A stretch of DNA of 64,000 bases from positions 5,270,001 through 5,334,000 of the forward strand of contig JACKHI010000001.1 in NCBI GenBank assembly GCA_020639075.1. Direction: 5' to 3'. The translations under genes were made by a program, and so were the position numbers. Shown piece by piece: positions 20,942 through 29,885 of this stretch. The stretch's first letter is position 1, and the number at the start of each line of letters is the position of its first letter. This DNA is from Phycisphaerales bacterium. GTDB taxonomy: Bacteria; Planctomycetota; Phycisphaerae; UBA1845; UTPLA1. The notes beneath the pieces are model-generated. The model was not told where the DNA came from, searched no databases, and saw nothing but the letters and a program-made list of their open reading frames with translations.

Positions 20942-22357
20942 CTATATCGGCGAACCGTTCGTCGCGGCTGTTTGATCGATCGCCTCGATGGCCGGGACGA
21001 TTCGTTCGAGCCCGACGCCGCGAGACGCTTTCAGCAGGATTTGATCGCCGGGGCGCAGCAGATCCGGCAATTTGCGCTCGAGGGCGCTGAGCGTCGGGTA
21101 GGAGTAGATGCGTTTTCTCGTGCCGGCCGTCTGCACGGCGCCGTCTGCGACATGCCTCGCAAAGGCGCCGACAGCGACGATCGTGTGGGCGCAGGATCGG
21201 CCCGCTTCGCGACCGACGGCCTCGTGGCAGCGCGATGCGGCGTCGCCGAGTTCCCGCATGTCGCCCAAGATCAGGATGCGCCGGCCGTAGCCGGCAGCCT
21301 CCAGATCGGCGAGCGATTCGAACGCGGCCTTCATGCTGCCGGGATTCGCGTTGTAGGCGTCATTGATCAGCGTCATCGTCGAGAGCGTTTGGCGCGCGAG
21401 CCGCATCGGCGGCGGTGCGGCCGATTCCAACGCCATCGCAATCTCGGCGTGCTCCATGCGAAAGCACTGTGCGATCGCGATGGCGGCCAGTGCGTTGGCG
21501 ACGTTGTGGCGACCGAGCAGCTTGAGGCGATAGGGGAATCGATTGTTGACGGCGAACGACTGCCAGTCGCCGGCGATTGTGGGTTCCGTCGCCATGAGCT
21601 GGGCTTCGGCATCGAACCCGTAGGTCAGCAGCCGAACCGACTTCGCGGCGCGCTTGGGCAGATAGGCGACGGCCTGCTGGCTGATGGCCACGACGGCGCG
21701 CCCCGTCATGAGTGGCAGGAAAGAGAACTCCTCCGCGGCGACGCCTTCGATATCGCCGAATCCTTCGAGATGTTCCTCGGCGATGCTCGTGACGACGGCG
21801 AAGTCGGGGCGCACCATGCGCGACAGGGCCGCAATCTCGCCGGGATGATTGGTTCCGATCTCCACGACGAGGAACTCATCCGCCGGTTCAGCGCTGAGCA
21901 GCGTCAGGGCGACGCCGATGGCGTTGTTAAAGCTCGCTCTTGCGGCGCGGCCCGGGAACTTGGATGCCAGGACGTGGCCGATCAGATCTTTCGTTGTTGT
22001 CTTGCCGTTGCTGCCGAGGACGGCAATGACTTGCGCCGCCGTCGTTCGGCGATACCAGGCGGCGAGGCGTCCCAACGCAGCAATCGTATCCGGAACGCCG
22101 ATGATGCGGCCCGACTCCAGCAGCTCGGGCGGCAGTTTGTCGCCGTTTTCAACGACGGCAGCGACGGCGCCGGATGCAATTGCGGCTTCGACGTAATCGT
22201 GACCGTCGAACTTGTCACCGCGTATCGCGAAGAACAGCGATTCCGGTTCGATATGGCGACTGTCGGTGCAGACGCTGCGCACGCAAATCTCGGGCAATTC
22301 CCCGAGCGGCTTGCCTTGCAGTGCTTCAACTGCCTCATGCAATGTCAGTGAACGCAT
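20942..22357 (-). CDS. murF: MurF, UDP-MurNAc-tripeptide:D-Ala-D-Ala ligase
   Basis: A 471-residue cytoplasmic ATP-dependent ligase that adds D-Ala-D-Ala to UDP-MurNAc-tripeptide. The N-terminal domain binds the UDP part (VCTDSRHIEPESLFFAIRGDKFDGHDY). The ATP loop is GSNGKTTT at 115-122. NNAIGVALTLL, the EIGTNHPGEIAAL motif, the NAYNANPGSMKAAFE motif and a C-terminal domain (LRPGDQILLKASRGVGLE) complete the Mur-ligase layout, and the SNGKTTTKD wording is typical of MurF. The start ATG overlaps the end of murE by 13 bases, so the two are translated from one mRNA. Confidence 0.95.
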   Translation of the reverse strand: MRSLTLHEAVEALQGKPLGELPEICVRSVCTDSRHIEPESLFFAIRGDKFDGHDYVEAAIASGAVAAVVENGDKLPPELLESGRIIGVPDTIAALGRLAAWYRRTTAAQVIAVLGSNGKTTTKDLIGHVLASKFPGRAARASFNNAIGVALTLLSAEPADEFLVVEIGTNHPGEIAALSRMVRPDFAVVTSIAEEHLEGFGDIEGVAAEEFSFLPLMTGRAVVAISQQAVAYLPKRAAKSVRLLTYGFDAEAQLMATEPTIAGDWQSFAVNNRFPYRLKLLGRHNVANALAAIAIAQCFRMEHAEIAMALESAAPPPMRLARQTLSTMTLINDAYNANPGSMKAAFESLADLEAAGYGRRILILGDMRELGDAASRCHEAVGREAGRSCAHTIVAVGAFARHVADGAVQTAGTRKRIYSYPTLSALERKLPDLLRPGDQILLKASRGVGLERIVPAIEAIDQTAATNGSPI

Positions 22358-23889
22358 GCCCCCAACCCCCGAACGGCTGCGGCGGCCACTTCGACGTCAT
22401 CGAAGTGGATCCGCTCGCTGCCGAGTATCTGATAGTCTTCGTGGCCTTTGCCCGCGATGATCAGCGCGTCGCCGGGCTTCAGTTGAGAAACGGCGAGCGA
22501 TATCGCGAGGGCCCGATCGGGCTCGATGTCGCAGCGCTTGCGGTCGTCGGCCGTGAGGCCGGCTTCGACGTCGCGGATGATCGCGGCGGGATCTTCCGTG
22601 CGTGGATTGTCGCTCGTGATCACGAATCGATCCGCAGCGTCGGCGACGGCCCGCGCCATCCTGGGGCGCTTCGTCTTGTCGCGATCGCCGCCGCAGCCGA
22701 AGACGCAGAACAATCGGCCCTTCGTCGGACCGCGCACGGCAGAAAGGACGTTGCGCAGCGCGTCGTCCGTGTGAGCGTAGTCTACGAGGATCGTAAAGCC
22801 GAGGTTCGCCGTATCGACGCGTTGCAGACGGCCGGGCACGTTCTTCAGTGATTTCAGCGCTGCGTGGATTGTCGCGACGTCGACATTGAGGCTCAGGCCG
22901 ACGCCGAGCGCGGCAAGGGCGTTGCTGACGTTGTGCCGGCCGACGAGCGGCGTTTCGAATTCCACGTCTCGACCGTGGTACGAGACGACGAATCGCGAGC
23001 CGTCGAGATCGGATTCTCTCACATGTGCGAGGAGATCGGCGCCTTCACGGAATCCGAATCGCATGATGCGAGCGCGGCAGCCGTCGATCATAGCGCTCGC
23101 CTGCGGATCGTCGGCGTTGACGATGGCAGTGGCGTCGGCATCAAGAGATTCGAAGAGTTTCCGCTTGGCGGCGAGATAGGCGTCGAGCGTGCCGTGGTAA
23201 TCAAGATGGTCCTGCGTGAGGTTACTGAAGACGGCTGCAGAAAATCGCAGTCCGGCCGTGCGATGTTGTTCGAGGCTGTGCGACGAGACTTCGAGGACGC
23301 CGTCGCGCGCGCCGGCGGCGTGGGCGTCCATCAGATGGCGCACGAGCGAAACGGCGTCCGGCGTCGTCAACGGTGCGGGTAATACTCGGCGAACGACGTC
23401 ATATTGGATCGTGCCGATCATCGCGCAGGGGCGATTTGCAGTTTGGAGAATGGCGCGAACCATGTAGGCAATCGTGCTCTTGCCGTTGGTCCCCGTGATG
23501 CCGGCGAGCCGATAGCCCGCCGCCTGTGCGTCGGCCAATCCGTACAACGTTGCGGCGAGTCGGGAAGCAGCGGCGCGGGCGTCGGCAACGCGTGCGATCG
23601 TATGACCTTCAACGTGGGGCATGTCACGATCGGCGATGACGGCCTGGGCGCCCCGGCGCCGGGCGTCCTCGACGAAGCGGAGGCCGTCCTGTTGAGCGCC
23701 TTGGACGGCGACGAAGGCGGAATCCGGACCGGCCAGCCTTGAATCTAGACAAATGTCTTTGATGAGGCGATCGTTGCCGAGAAGCGACGCGGATGCGCCG
23801 CCCAGCCCCTTGAGGAGTAGATCGCTGAGCCGCATCGCGCGGGGCGGATGCGCATGCTCGAGTCCGTTCTCGCATGCCGAAGATTGCAT
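22345..23889 (-). CDS. murE: MurE, UDP-MurNAc-dipeptide:meso-diaminopimelate ligase
   Basis: A 514-residue cytoplasmic ligase that adds the third amino acid of the stem peptide. The ATP loop GITGTNGKST lies at 130-139. The later motif DNPR (in TSDNPRTEDP) is the known specificity signature for meso-diaminopimelate over lysine, so this organism is expected to make DAP-type peptidoglycan. Mur-ligase marks TQDHLDYHGT and YAHTDDALRNVL are present. The start ATG at 23889 has no ribosome binding site but sits 6 bases after a TAGAAT box, so the mRNA may be leaderless from an internal promoter. Overlaps murF by 13 bases. Confidence 0.95.
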   Translation of the reverse strand: MQSSACENGLEHAHPPRAMRLSDLLLKGLGGASASLLGNDRLIKDICLDSRLAGPDSAFVAVQGAQQDGLRFVEDARRRGAQAVIADRDMPHVEGHTIARVADARAAASRLAATLYGLADAQAAGYRLAGITGTNGKSTIAYMVRAILQTANRPCAMIGTIQYDVVRRVLPAPLTTPDAVSLVRHLMDAHAAGARDGVLEVSSHSLEQHRTAGLRFSAAVFSNLTQDHLDYHGTLDAYLAAKRKLFESLDADATAIVNADDPQASAMIDGCRARIMRFGFREGADLLAHVRESDLDGSRFVVSYHGRDVEFETPLVGRHNVSNALAALGVGLSLNVDVATIHAALKSLKNVPGRLQRVDTANLGFTILVDYAHTDDALRNVLSAVRGPTKGRLFCVFGCGGDRDKTKRPRMARAVADAADRFVITSDNPRTEDPAAIIRDVEAGLTADDRKRCDIEPDRALAISLAVSQLKPGDALIIAGKGHEDYQILGSERIHFDDVEVAAAAVRGLGACVH

Positions 23890-23895
23890 AAGGGT

Positions 23896-23923
23896 ATTCT
23901 ACCGTTCGACAGCCGGTTGCGAA
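23896..23923 (-). promoter_or_regulatory. Candidate promoter giving a leaderless murE mRNA
   Basis: On the minus strand a TTCGCA (23918-23923) and a TAGAAT (23896-23901) are 16 bases apart. The -10 box ends only 6 bases before the murE ATG, so transcription would begin at or next to the start codon. It lies in the 101-base gap after ftsI. Confidence 0.45.
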
Positions 23924-23990
23924 GCTGCGCGCGGCGCCGTTTCAATGATCATACGTTGGCGAGCTGTGATTTGTTGCGTGAATTCGACAA

Positions 23991-25742
23991 TCAGTCGTTG
24001 TAGTCTTCCGTCATCGCCGTCGCGCGGTCCGCGTTCGGCGCGATATCGCCGGGAATGCGAAGGTACGCAAGCGTGTGTCGCAGAATCTCGCGGACGACGG
24101 GGGCCGCAACTTGACCGCCGTAGTAACCGACGGAGGCATCGGGTCGGCGGATGGCGACGAATGCGACGAGTTCCGGATTCTCAGCCGGTACGCCGGCGAC
24201 GAAGGAACTCACATAGGCCTTCTTCTCGTAGCCGCGTCCGTCCTTGCGAGCGATCTGTGCCGTCCCGGTCTTGCCGAAGACCTGATGGCTGGGCAACTGT
24301 GCGGAACGGCTCGGCGAGTCGTTGACGACTGAGCAGAGGATCTGGCGCATCTGATCGAGGACGTCGGGCGGATAGACAGGTTCGCTGTCATGCTCGGGGG
24401 GCGTCATGTCCTGGACGACGCGACCTTCGGCATCAACGATTGCACGGATGACGTAGGGCGTGATGAGCCGGCCGCCGTTGGCGAAGATGCAGAAACTCCG
24501 AGCGAGTTGGATCGGCGTGACGCCGATTTCCTGTCCCATCGGCAGGCTCGTCGTGGAGAATGCGTTCCATCGGACGAGCGGGCGGAGCAGTCCTTCGCTT
24601 TCGCCTTCCAGGCCGATGCCCGTTTGCTCGCCAAATCCGCAGCGGCGGACGTATTCGTAGAGGTTTCGATTGCCGAGCCGCAGGCCGAGCTTGCCCATAC
24701 CGATGTTGCTCGACTTGATGAGGATTTCCTGGAACGTGAGGAAATCGTAAGGGTGATGGTCCTTCAGCGTGCGTGCGCCTTCCGTCCACGAGCCGTGCTC
24801 GCAGTCGAATACTTCGTCCATGTTGACGACCTTTTCGGCCAATGCGGCGGCTGCGATGAAGGGCTTGAACGTGCTGCCGGGTTCGTAGGGATCCGTGATG
24901 ACGCGATTGCGATAACGCTCTTCGCCGAAATCGGTGTAGTTGTTCGGATCGAAGCCCGGGTAATTGGCCATCGCCAGCACTGCGCCGGTATGGGGATGGA
25001 TCACGACGGCCACACCGCTTTCGGCGTTGTATCGGGCGACGCCCGCGGCCAGCTCGTTCTCGACGGCTGTCTGAATCTCGGCGTCGATCGTGAGGACGAC
25101 GTGGTAGCCGTCGCGGGCAGGGCGATAGCCTTCCTCGGCCAGCCAGAACGCCTTTCGGCGGGCGTCGCGGACGATGGTCTTGACGCCGTTTTCGCCGCGC
25201 AGCCAGTGATCGCATTGATGTTCGATGCCGCTGATGCCTGTTCCATCGGGCGAGACAAAACCGATTGTCGCCGCCGCGAGTTCCTCCATCGGATAACTGC
25301 GGAACGGTTCGCTGAATGTGCCGAGACCATAGATGCCCGCGTCGCGAATCTGTTCGGCTTGTTCCTCTGTGATACCGCGCTTGATGACAAAGAAGCGTCG
25401 ATCGCCGGCCGCGAGGAGATCGGGGGCGATTTCGGCCGGATCGAGATCGAGGATCCTCGCGACAGTTTCCGCCGCCACTTGCGTGTCGGGGAGCACCTGC
25501 GGATCGGCGAAGACGCTGGTTCGAAGCGTGGTCGCGGAGATGATTCGGCCGCGAGCGTCGAGGATGAGGCCTCGTCGGGCCTTGATGGGAATGTCTGCGC
25601 GTTGCTGACGATCCGCCTTGGCGGCGAGGCGGGTGCCGTCAAAGGACTTGATGTATACCAAGCGGCCGACGAGCGCGCCGAGGCCCAGCAGGGCGAGGCC
25701 GATCAGCAGGTGTTCACGAAGTCGTAGGTCTCGCCTGGTCAA
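23991..25742 (-). CDS. ftsI: FtsI-like class B penicillin-binding protein
   Basis: A 583-residue membrane-anchored transpeptidase for septal peptidoglycan cross-linking. One membrane segment lies near residues 11-31, then a dimerisation/pedestal region, then the transpeptidase domain with all three active-site motifs: STFK at 290-293 (Ser290 acylated by substrate and beta-lactams), SSN at 344-346 and KTGT at 491-494. No PASTA domain is seen at the C-terminus. The start is TTG 25742 with GGAGG about 9 bases upstream. It follows the ftsL-like gene, the usual order. A planctomycete keeping an intact FtsI/FtsW pair is consistent with peptidoglycan being present. Confidence 0.93.
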   Translation of the reverse strand: MTRRDLRLREHLLIGLALLGLGALVGRLVYIKSFDGTRLAAKADRQQRADIPIKARRGLILDARGRIISATTLRTSVFADPQVLPDTQVAAETVARILDLDPAEIAPDLLAAGDRRFFVIKRGITEEQAEQIRDAGIYGLGTFSEPFRSYPMEELAAATIGFVSPDGTGISGIEHQCDHWLRGENGVKTIVRDARRKAFWLAEEGYRPARDGYHVVLTIDAEIQTAVENELAAGVARYNAESGVAVVIHPHTGAVLAMANYPGFDPNNYTDFGEERYRNRVITDPYEPGSTFKPFIAAAALAEKVVNMDEVFDCEHGSWTEGARTLKDHHPYDFLTFQEILIKSSNIGMGKLGLRLGNRNLYEYVRRCGFGEQTGIGLEGESEGLLRPLVRWNAFSTTSLPMGQEIGVTPIQLARSFCIFANGGRLITPYVIRAIVDAEGRVVQDMTPPEHDSEPVYPPDVLDQMRQILCSVVNDSPSRSAQLPSHQVFGKTGTAQIARKDGRGYEKKAYVSSFVAGVPAENPELVAFVAIRRPDASVGYYGGQVAAPVVREILRHTLAYLRIPGDIAPNADRATAMTEDYND

Positions 25743-25859
25743 ACGTCTCGATCCTCCATGCGACGTTTGTCGTGCCGTCTCGATAGATGCTGTTCGCGGT
25801 GACGTATTCTATCAACGCGTGAGCGTCTCCGCGCTTTCGCCTCCGCGATCGTGCGGAAG

Positions 25860-26120
25860 TTATTGCCTGGGGCGTGCGATCGGTTCGGGCGGCACAATCG
25901 ACAGGTTCATGTCCGCCGCGCGCTGCCGAATGGCCCGCGGTTCGCGCATTCGCGCCAGTTCTATTTCCGCCGACCAGAGGCGCTGCTCCAGTTCGATGGT
26001 TTCTGCGTGAAGTTGCTGAATACGATTCGCCGCGCGCGCCGATTCTCCCCGAAACACGACGATCGCGACGCCGATCGCGACCATCAGAAACAGGATGAAC
26101 AGGGCGCGGGGAACGGTCAT
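25860..26120 (-). CDS. ftsL: FtsL-like small bitopic division protein
   Basis: An 86-residue protein with the FtsL layout: a very short cytoplasmic end, one membrane segment (about 5-23, ALFILFLMVAIGVAIVVF) and an extracytoplasmic coiled-coil with leucine-type heptads (about 30-60). FtsL forms a complex with FtsB and FtsQ and activates FtsW/FtsI. Sequence in this family is poorly conserved, so the call rests on size, topology and position directly upstream of ftsI. It begins 12 bases after the LysM gene. The name is probable, not proven. Confidence 0.7.
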   Translation of the reverse strand: MTVPRALFILFLMVAIGVAIVVFRGESARAANRIQQLHAETIELEQRLWSAEIELARMREPRAIRQRAADMNLSIVPPEPIARPRQ

Positions 26121-26132
26121 ACCGGCTCGATT

Positions 26133-27263
26133 CTAGCGTTGGGTGGCATCGCGTCGCGCGCGAGTGAAATCCGCCGAGGAAATCTGCTCGTCGGTGCGGA
26201 TAAGCGGTATCCGGATCTTCATGCCGGGTTTGATCGAATTCTTGTCCGGGAGCAGGTCGCGGTTGAAGTCGAAGAGCTTCAGGAAAAGGCCTGCGCTGCC
26301 CATCTGGCGCGCCGCAATCCGGCTGAGCGTGTCGTTTTCCTTAACTTCATACCATTTGAATTCGATGGGGGAGGATTCGGGTTCGCGGCTGGGTGTCGAC
26401 GCCGCCTTGTCGTCGATGGACAGGGGGATTCGGATCTCGTCGTCGCGGCGCGGCTGGGCTTCCACAATCGACTTGCCGTTGAATTCGGTTGCGTTGACGA
26501 ATGAAATGCCGTCGGCGTCCGGAATCGCCGGGATCCGCAGCACATCGCCGACGCGCACAGCGTGCTTCGACGTCAATCGATCGCGGTTGACGTCAAAAAT
26601 CGCATCGATTCGGGAGGGCGTCGATCGACCGTAGTATTTTGCTGCGATCTTTCCAAGGCTCTCGCCCGACTGCACTTTGTGATTCGCCACGATCCGGACC
26701 GGAGCGATCGCGACGGGGGGCGTGTTCTGAGGCGGGCGCGAGTCGATTTCCGATTTGATCGGGGACTCTTCGGGATCGGGACCGATGACCAGCCTTGTTT
26801 CATTTGGTCGGTCTCCCGTCAGCGCTTTCGCCAGGCTGTTGGGGAGAACACTGCCGGCGCCGGGCGTGGCCCCGACGTCCGAGAGGGCAATTTGCCGTTC
26901 GGCCATGGGCGTGTAGTTCAGCAGATCGACGATCGGCTTCGGAAGAGGCTGGACCTCTTCCTGCGACTTCGGGATGGGGACACCGACGGGGCGCTCGGGA
27001 ATTACGGAATTGCCCGTTGTGTGGGCGACCCGCGTGTCCGTGGCCGGCGGAAGCGACTTGGCGATCGACAGTTTGCCGTCGTTATCCAACGGAACCGTAT
27101 TTCGAGGCAACAGGGACCCGCCGCCCGGCTGACCCGCGTCTGCGATCGTCAGATTCGACGGCGGCGCGACGTTATTCGTCGCTCCCTTCTCGGAGAGGAT
27201 GATGGCGAAGAGTATGATGAAGGCGAGACCGACCAGAAGTCCGACCTTGGTTTCCTTGGTCAC
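26133..27263 (-). CDS. Membrane-anchored protein with two LysM domains, inside the dcw cluster
   Basis: A 376-residue protein with one N-terminal membrane segment (about 7-24, VGLLVGLAFIILFAIIL), a long low-complexity Pro-rich linker, and two LysM domains near residues 196-246 (HKVQSGESLGKIAAKYYG to GDVLRIP) and 304-355 (YEVKENDTLSRIAARQMG to GMKIRIP). LysM binds GlcNAc-containing glycans such as peptidoglycan. No hydrolase domain is present, so a structural or scaffold role is inferred. It lies between rsmH and ftsL, where most bacteria have no gene, 12 bases before the ftsL-like start and 51 after rsmH. It may serve division in a lineage without FtsZ. Confidence 0.8.
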   Translation of the reverse strand: MTKETKVGLLVGLAFIILFAIILSEKGATNNVAPPSNLTIADAGQPGGGSLLPRNTVPLDNDGKLSIAKSLPPATDTRVAHTTGNSVIPERPVGVPIPKSQEEVQPLPKPIVDLLNYTPMAERQIALSDVGATPGAGSVLPNSLAKALTGDRPNETRLVIGPDPEESPIKSEIDSRPPQNTPPVAIAPVRIVANHKVQSGESLGKIAAKYYGRSTPSRIDAIFDVNRDRLTSKHAVRVGDVLRIPAIPDADGISFVNATEFNGKSIVEAQPRRDDEIRIPLSIDDKAASTPSREPESSPIEFKWYEVKENDTLSRIAARQMGSAGLFLKLFDFNRDLLPDKNSIKPGMKIRIPLIRTDEQISSADFTRARRDATQR

Positions 27264-27314
27264 GAGCGCACCTCCCTGTGCTGTTGGGCGATCTTATCGG
27301 ATGTTACGGAAGAC

Positions 27315-28250
27315 TCAAGCGATGGCCGACAATTCGGCCACTCGGAGCTTCGCAGAACGGCACCTGGGATTGGCAACACGCTCCGCCTCACCTGAGATCA
27401 TCGGTTTTTTTGTGAGAATTCGATAGCGACCCTGTTTCGCCAAGTCCCGAAAGCTCTCCTTGACGAGTCGATCCTCTCCGCTGTGAAAACTGATGATCGC
27501 GATGCGGCCGTTTGGTGCGAGCAGGGACGGTGCGGAAGACAGCAGCGACTTCAATGAATCCAGTTCGCTGTTCACGGCCATTCGCAATGCCATGAAGGTC
27601 TTGGTCGCGGGGTGCGTCTTGCTTCGATGGGCGTCGGGGTTTTCGCCGACTGCCGCCGCGACAAGACGGGCGAGAAGGACTGTACTGTTGATTCGGCCCT
27701 GCCGACGGGCTGCGCAGAGCCGTTTGGCGATCTTCCGGCTGTGTCGCTCCTCCGCGTTGAACCAGAGCAGATCCGACAGTTCGCCCTCGCCGAGGCTGTT
27801 GATCAGATCGGCGGCCGTTGTTTTCTGTCGGCGGTCGAGTCGCATGTCGAGGGGGCCGTCGTTATCAAAACTGAGGCCTCGCAGCGGATCGGAAATCTGG
27901 TTCGAGCTGATGCCGAGATCGGCCAGGATTCCATCAACTTTCTCGAGGCCGATTGCGGCAAGTTCTGCGCCAAGCTGAGCGAAATCGGCGTGCCGCAGAG
28001 TGATTCGATCATCGAATCGGGCCAGTCGCTCCCGCGCGAATGCGAGATTGTCCTCATCCACGTCGAGGCCGATCAGCTTCAGTGCCGGCGCGAGCTCAAG
28101 GAGCCGTTCCGCGTGTCCCGCTCGGCCGAGTGTGCAGTCGACCAGTGTGCGCGGCGCATTTGCCAGCAGCATCTGTTCGATCTCAAGTCTCAGGACAGGG
28201 ACATGACCGGCATCGGTCGGCGAATGTGACGTAGGTTCGGCGTCGTTCAT
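27315..28250 (-). CDS. rsmH: RsmH (MraW), 16S rRNA m4C1402 methyltransferase
   Basis: A 311-residue SAM-dependent methyltransferase acting on N4 of cytidine 1402 in the ribosomal P site. HVPVLRLEIEQML at the N-terminus, VDCTLGRAGHAERLLE (the SAM-binding loop), ILADLGISSNQ, FDNDGPLDMR and the C-terminal FHSGEDRLVKESFRDL are family marks; the usual loop form TxGxGGH is changed to TLGRAGH. In many genomes rsmH opens the division cluster after mraZ; no mraZ is seen. It starts 12 bases after the BshC-like gene, so the cluster appears extended upstream. Confidence 0.93.
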   Translation of the reverse strand: MNDAEPTSHSPTDAGHVPVLRLEIEQMLLANAPRTLVDCTLGRAGHAERLLELAPALKLIGLDVDEDNLAFARERLARFDDRITLRHADFAQLGAELAAIGLEKVDGILADLGISSNQISDPLRGLSFDNDGPLDMRLDRRQKTTAADLINSLGEGELSDLLWFNAEERHSRKIAKRLCAARRQGRINSTVLLARLVAAAVGENPDAHRSKTHPATKTFMALRMAVNSELDSLKSLLSSAPSLLAPNGRIAIISFHSGEDRLVKESFRDLAKQGRYRILTKKPMISGEAERVANPRCRSAKLRVAELSAIA

Positions 28251-28262
28251 GAGTTGGTTGTG

Positions 28263-29885
28263 TTATTCGGCGGCGCGATCGATCGCCTGCCGCGCTTTGT
28301 CTCGAAGTTCCCGAAGTTGGGGGACAGTATACAAGGCGAAGAACCACTCGCGGCTCGATGCGATCCGATTATGTGCGATTTCGCGCGATAATTGTGCTAT
28401 TCGGTCGTTCATGGCGGCCATTCGATCGGGTAACTGGTCGAGGATTTTCCGATTCGCCGACTGGATTCGATGATAGGCGGCCTTTCGCCCCTGGCGATTG
28501 GTCCGTTCGTCTTTTCGCAGGCGGTCGGACTCTGCGATGGCCTCGTTGCGCTCGGCGATGTGGTCAGCGAGGGCAGTCGACTGAATGCCGTCGAGGTAAC
28601 GTTGGGGGTTATAGGTCAAGTCGCGGCGTTGTCGCTCGGCGCGATCGAGGGCATCCGCCGGGGCGTCAAACGTCGGAAGTTCGAGCCGTAGCGTCGCAGA
28701 GACGCATCCGAATGCGGGCGGCTCGACGTGGAAAAATCGGCGAATGATATCGTCCGTGATCTGGTCGTACTTGGCCCCTCCGATGCCGTGCAGGAAGAGG
28801 TCGCAGGCGAACATTCGCGCGTAAAGCGTCTGGGCCAATGCGCGCGGACGGATTCCCCAATCCCCCAAAGCGCCGGCGAGGGCTGTCGATGGCGACGCCA
28901 TCAGGTCCGGCACGCGGATTTCGGCAAGCGGGGCGTCGCCGGCGAAGATCATGACGGAGCCCGATGTCGTGCAGGGCGTCGCGTAGAGACGCTCTCGACC
29001 GCGATCCGGATGTGTCAGCCAGAACGGCGTTTCGATTCGGCGCTGCGTTTCGGCGAGGTCGGGGATCGGATGCTGCTTGCCGGCGATGTTGCGCCGCTTC
29101 CGGTAGTCATGCAGTGCGTTGTTGTAGGCGGCCCTGAATTCATGCGCCTCAACGATGATGTGGGCGACCAGGGCTGCTGCGGCGTCGTCATGACAGGTTG
29201 ACGCAAAGCCGAATCGTCGGCTGATCCGCGTGAATTGCGATGGGGGAACGCCGAGTGACGCGTCGCAATGCGTCAATCCGGCGATCCATCGATCGACGTA
29301 TGAGCCAGACGCCTGCGGCGCGAGCATTGCGGCGGCAAACGCCTCGAGCGGCGACGCATCGTTCCCCGCATATCGACTTCGCGCCGCGTCGAAGATCGCT
29401 GCAAAGTCGATTTCCTTTCGATCGTGAATGTACTCATAGCTGCGCCAGTTCATGATGGCGTCGGCGCGAGCGCTGTCGATGGACGCCAAATTGTCCATGA
29501 TGATGGGCCATTCGAGACGCAGTACGACAGGCACGTCGCTATCGACGATGAGGAACTGCAACGCGCCGTTCAAACGCCTGGCCAGATAATGCCCGAAGAC
29601 GTGCTTGATCCACACGCCAGGATGTATGAATTCCGGTTGATGGCCCGACATGACGACGAGCGGTGCGTCGTCTCGCGTTCGATCGGCGAGCCACGCGTCG
29701 GCCGGTCGATCGAGTAAATTGAATCTGTAGGATTGTCGAAGTGCACGATTGGCCCGGGCCGCCGCTATCAGTCGATCCGCGGAGGGTTCGATCAGGATAT
29801 CGCCGCTGTGCGGGGGCGCCGCGAGCGCGTCGATCGCAGTCGTGGCGGGCGTCAACGTGCGTGCGTCAGGCATGAGGTTCGTCAT
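28263..29885 (-). CDS. BshC-like protein of unknown function
   Basis: A 540-residue cytoplasmic protein. Two places recall the BshC family, which adds cysteine in bacillithiol synthesis: SGHQPEFIHPGVWIKHV near residue 79 (BshC has a TGQQ..LF.GPLY motif there), and HGIGGAKYDQITDDII near 380 (BshC has an HGPGE.AY motif). The C-terminal third is an Arg/Gln-rich helical region that may form a coiled coil, as in BshC. Overall likeness is weak, and no bshA or bshB is seen here, so bacillithiol synthesis is not claimed. It overlaps the upstream glycosyltransferase by 4 bases and ends 12 bases before rsmH. Confidence 0.5.
   Translation of the reverse strand: MTNLMPDARTLTPATTAIDALAAPPHSGDILIEPSADRLIAAARANRALRQSYRFNLLDRPADAWLADRTRDDAPLVVMSGHQPEFIHPGVWIKHVFGHYLARRLNGALQFLIVDSDVPVVLRLEWPIIMDNLASIDSARADAIMNWRSYEYIHDRKEIDFAAIFDAARSRYAGNDASPLEAFAAAMLAPQASGSYVDRWIAGLTHCDASLGVPPSQFTRISRRFGFASTCHDDAAAALVAHIIVEAHEFRAAYNNALHDYRKRRNIAGKQHPIPDLAETQRRIETPFWLTHPDRGRERLYATPCTTSGSVMIFAGDAPLAEIRVPDLMASPSTALAGALGDWGIRPRALAQTLYARMFACDLFLHGIGGAKYDQITDDIIRRFFHVEPPAFGCVSATLRLELPTFDAPADALDRAERQRRDLTYNPQRYLDGIQSTALADHIAERNEAIAESDRLRKDERTNRQGRKAAYHRIQSANRKILDQLPDRMAAMNDRIAQLSREIAHNRIASSREWFFALYTVPQLRELRDKARQAIDRAAE

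Noticed and set aside
20912..22351. A 479-residue plus-strand frame opposite murF
   Set aside because: It mirrors the codon structure of murF and has no recognisable domain; murF has all family motifs.
24390..25727. A 445-residue plus-strand frame opposite ftsI
   Set aside because: Same reason: an antisense shadow of a gene with STFK, SSN and KTGT motifs.
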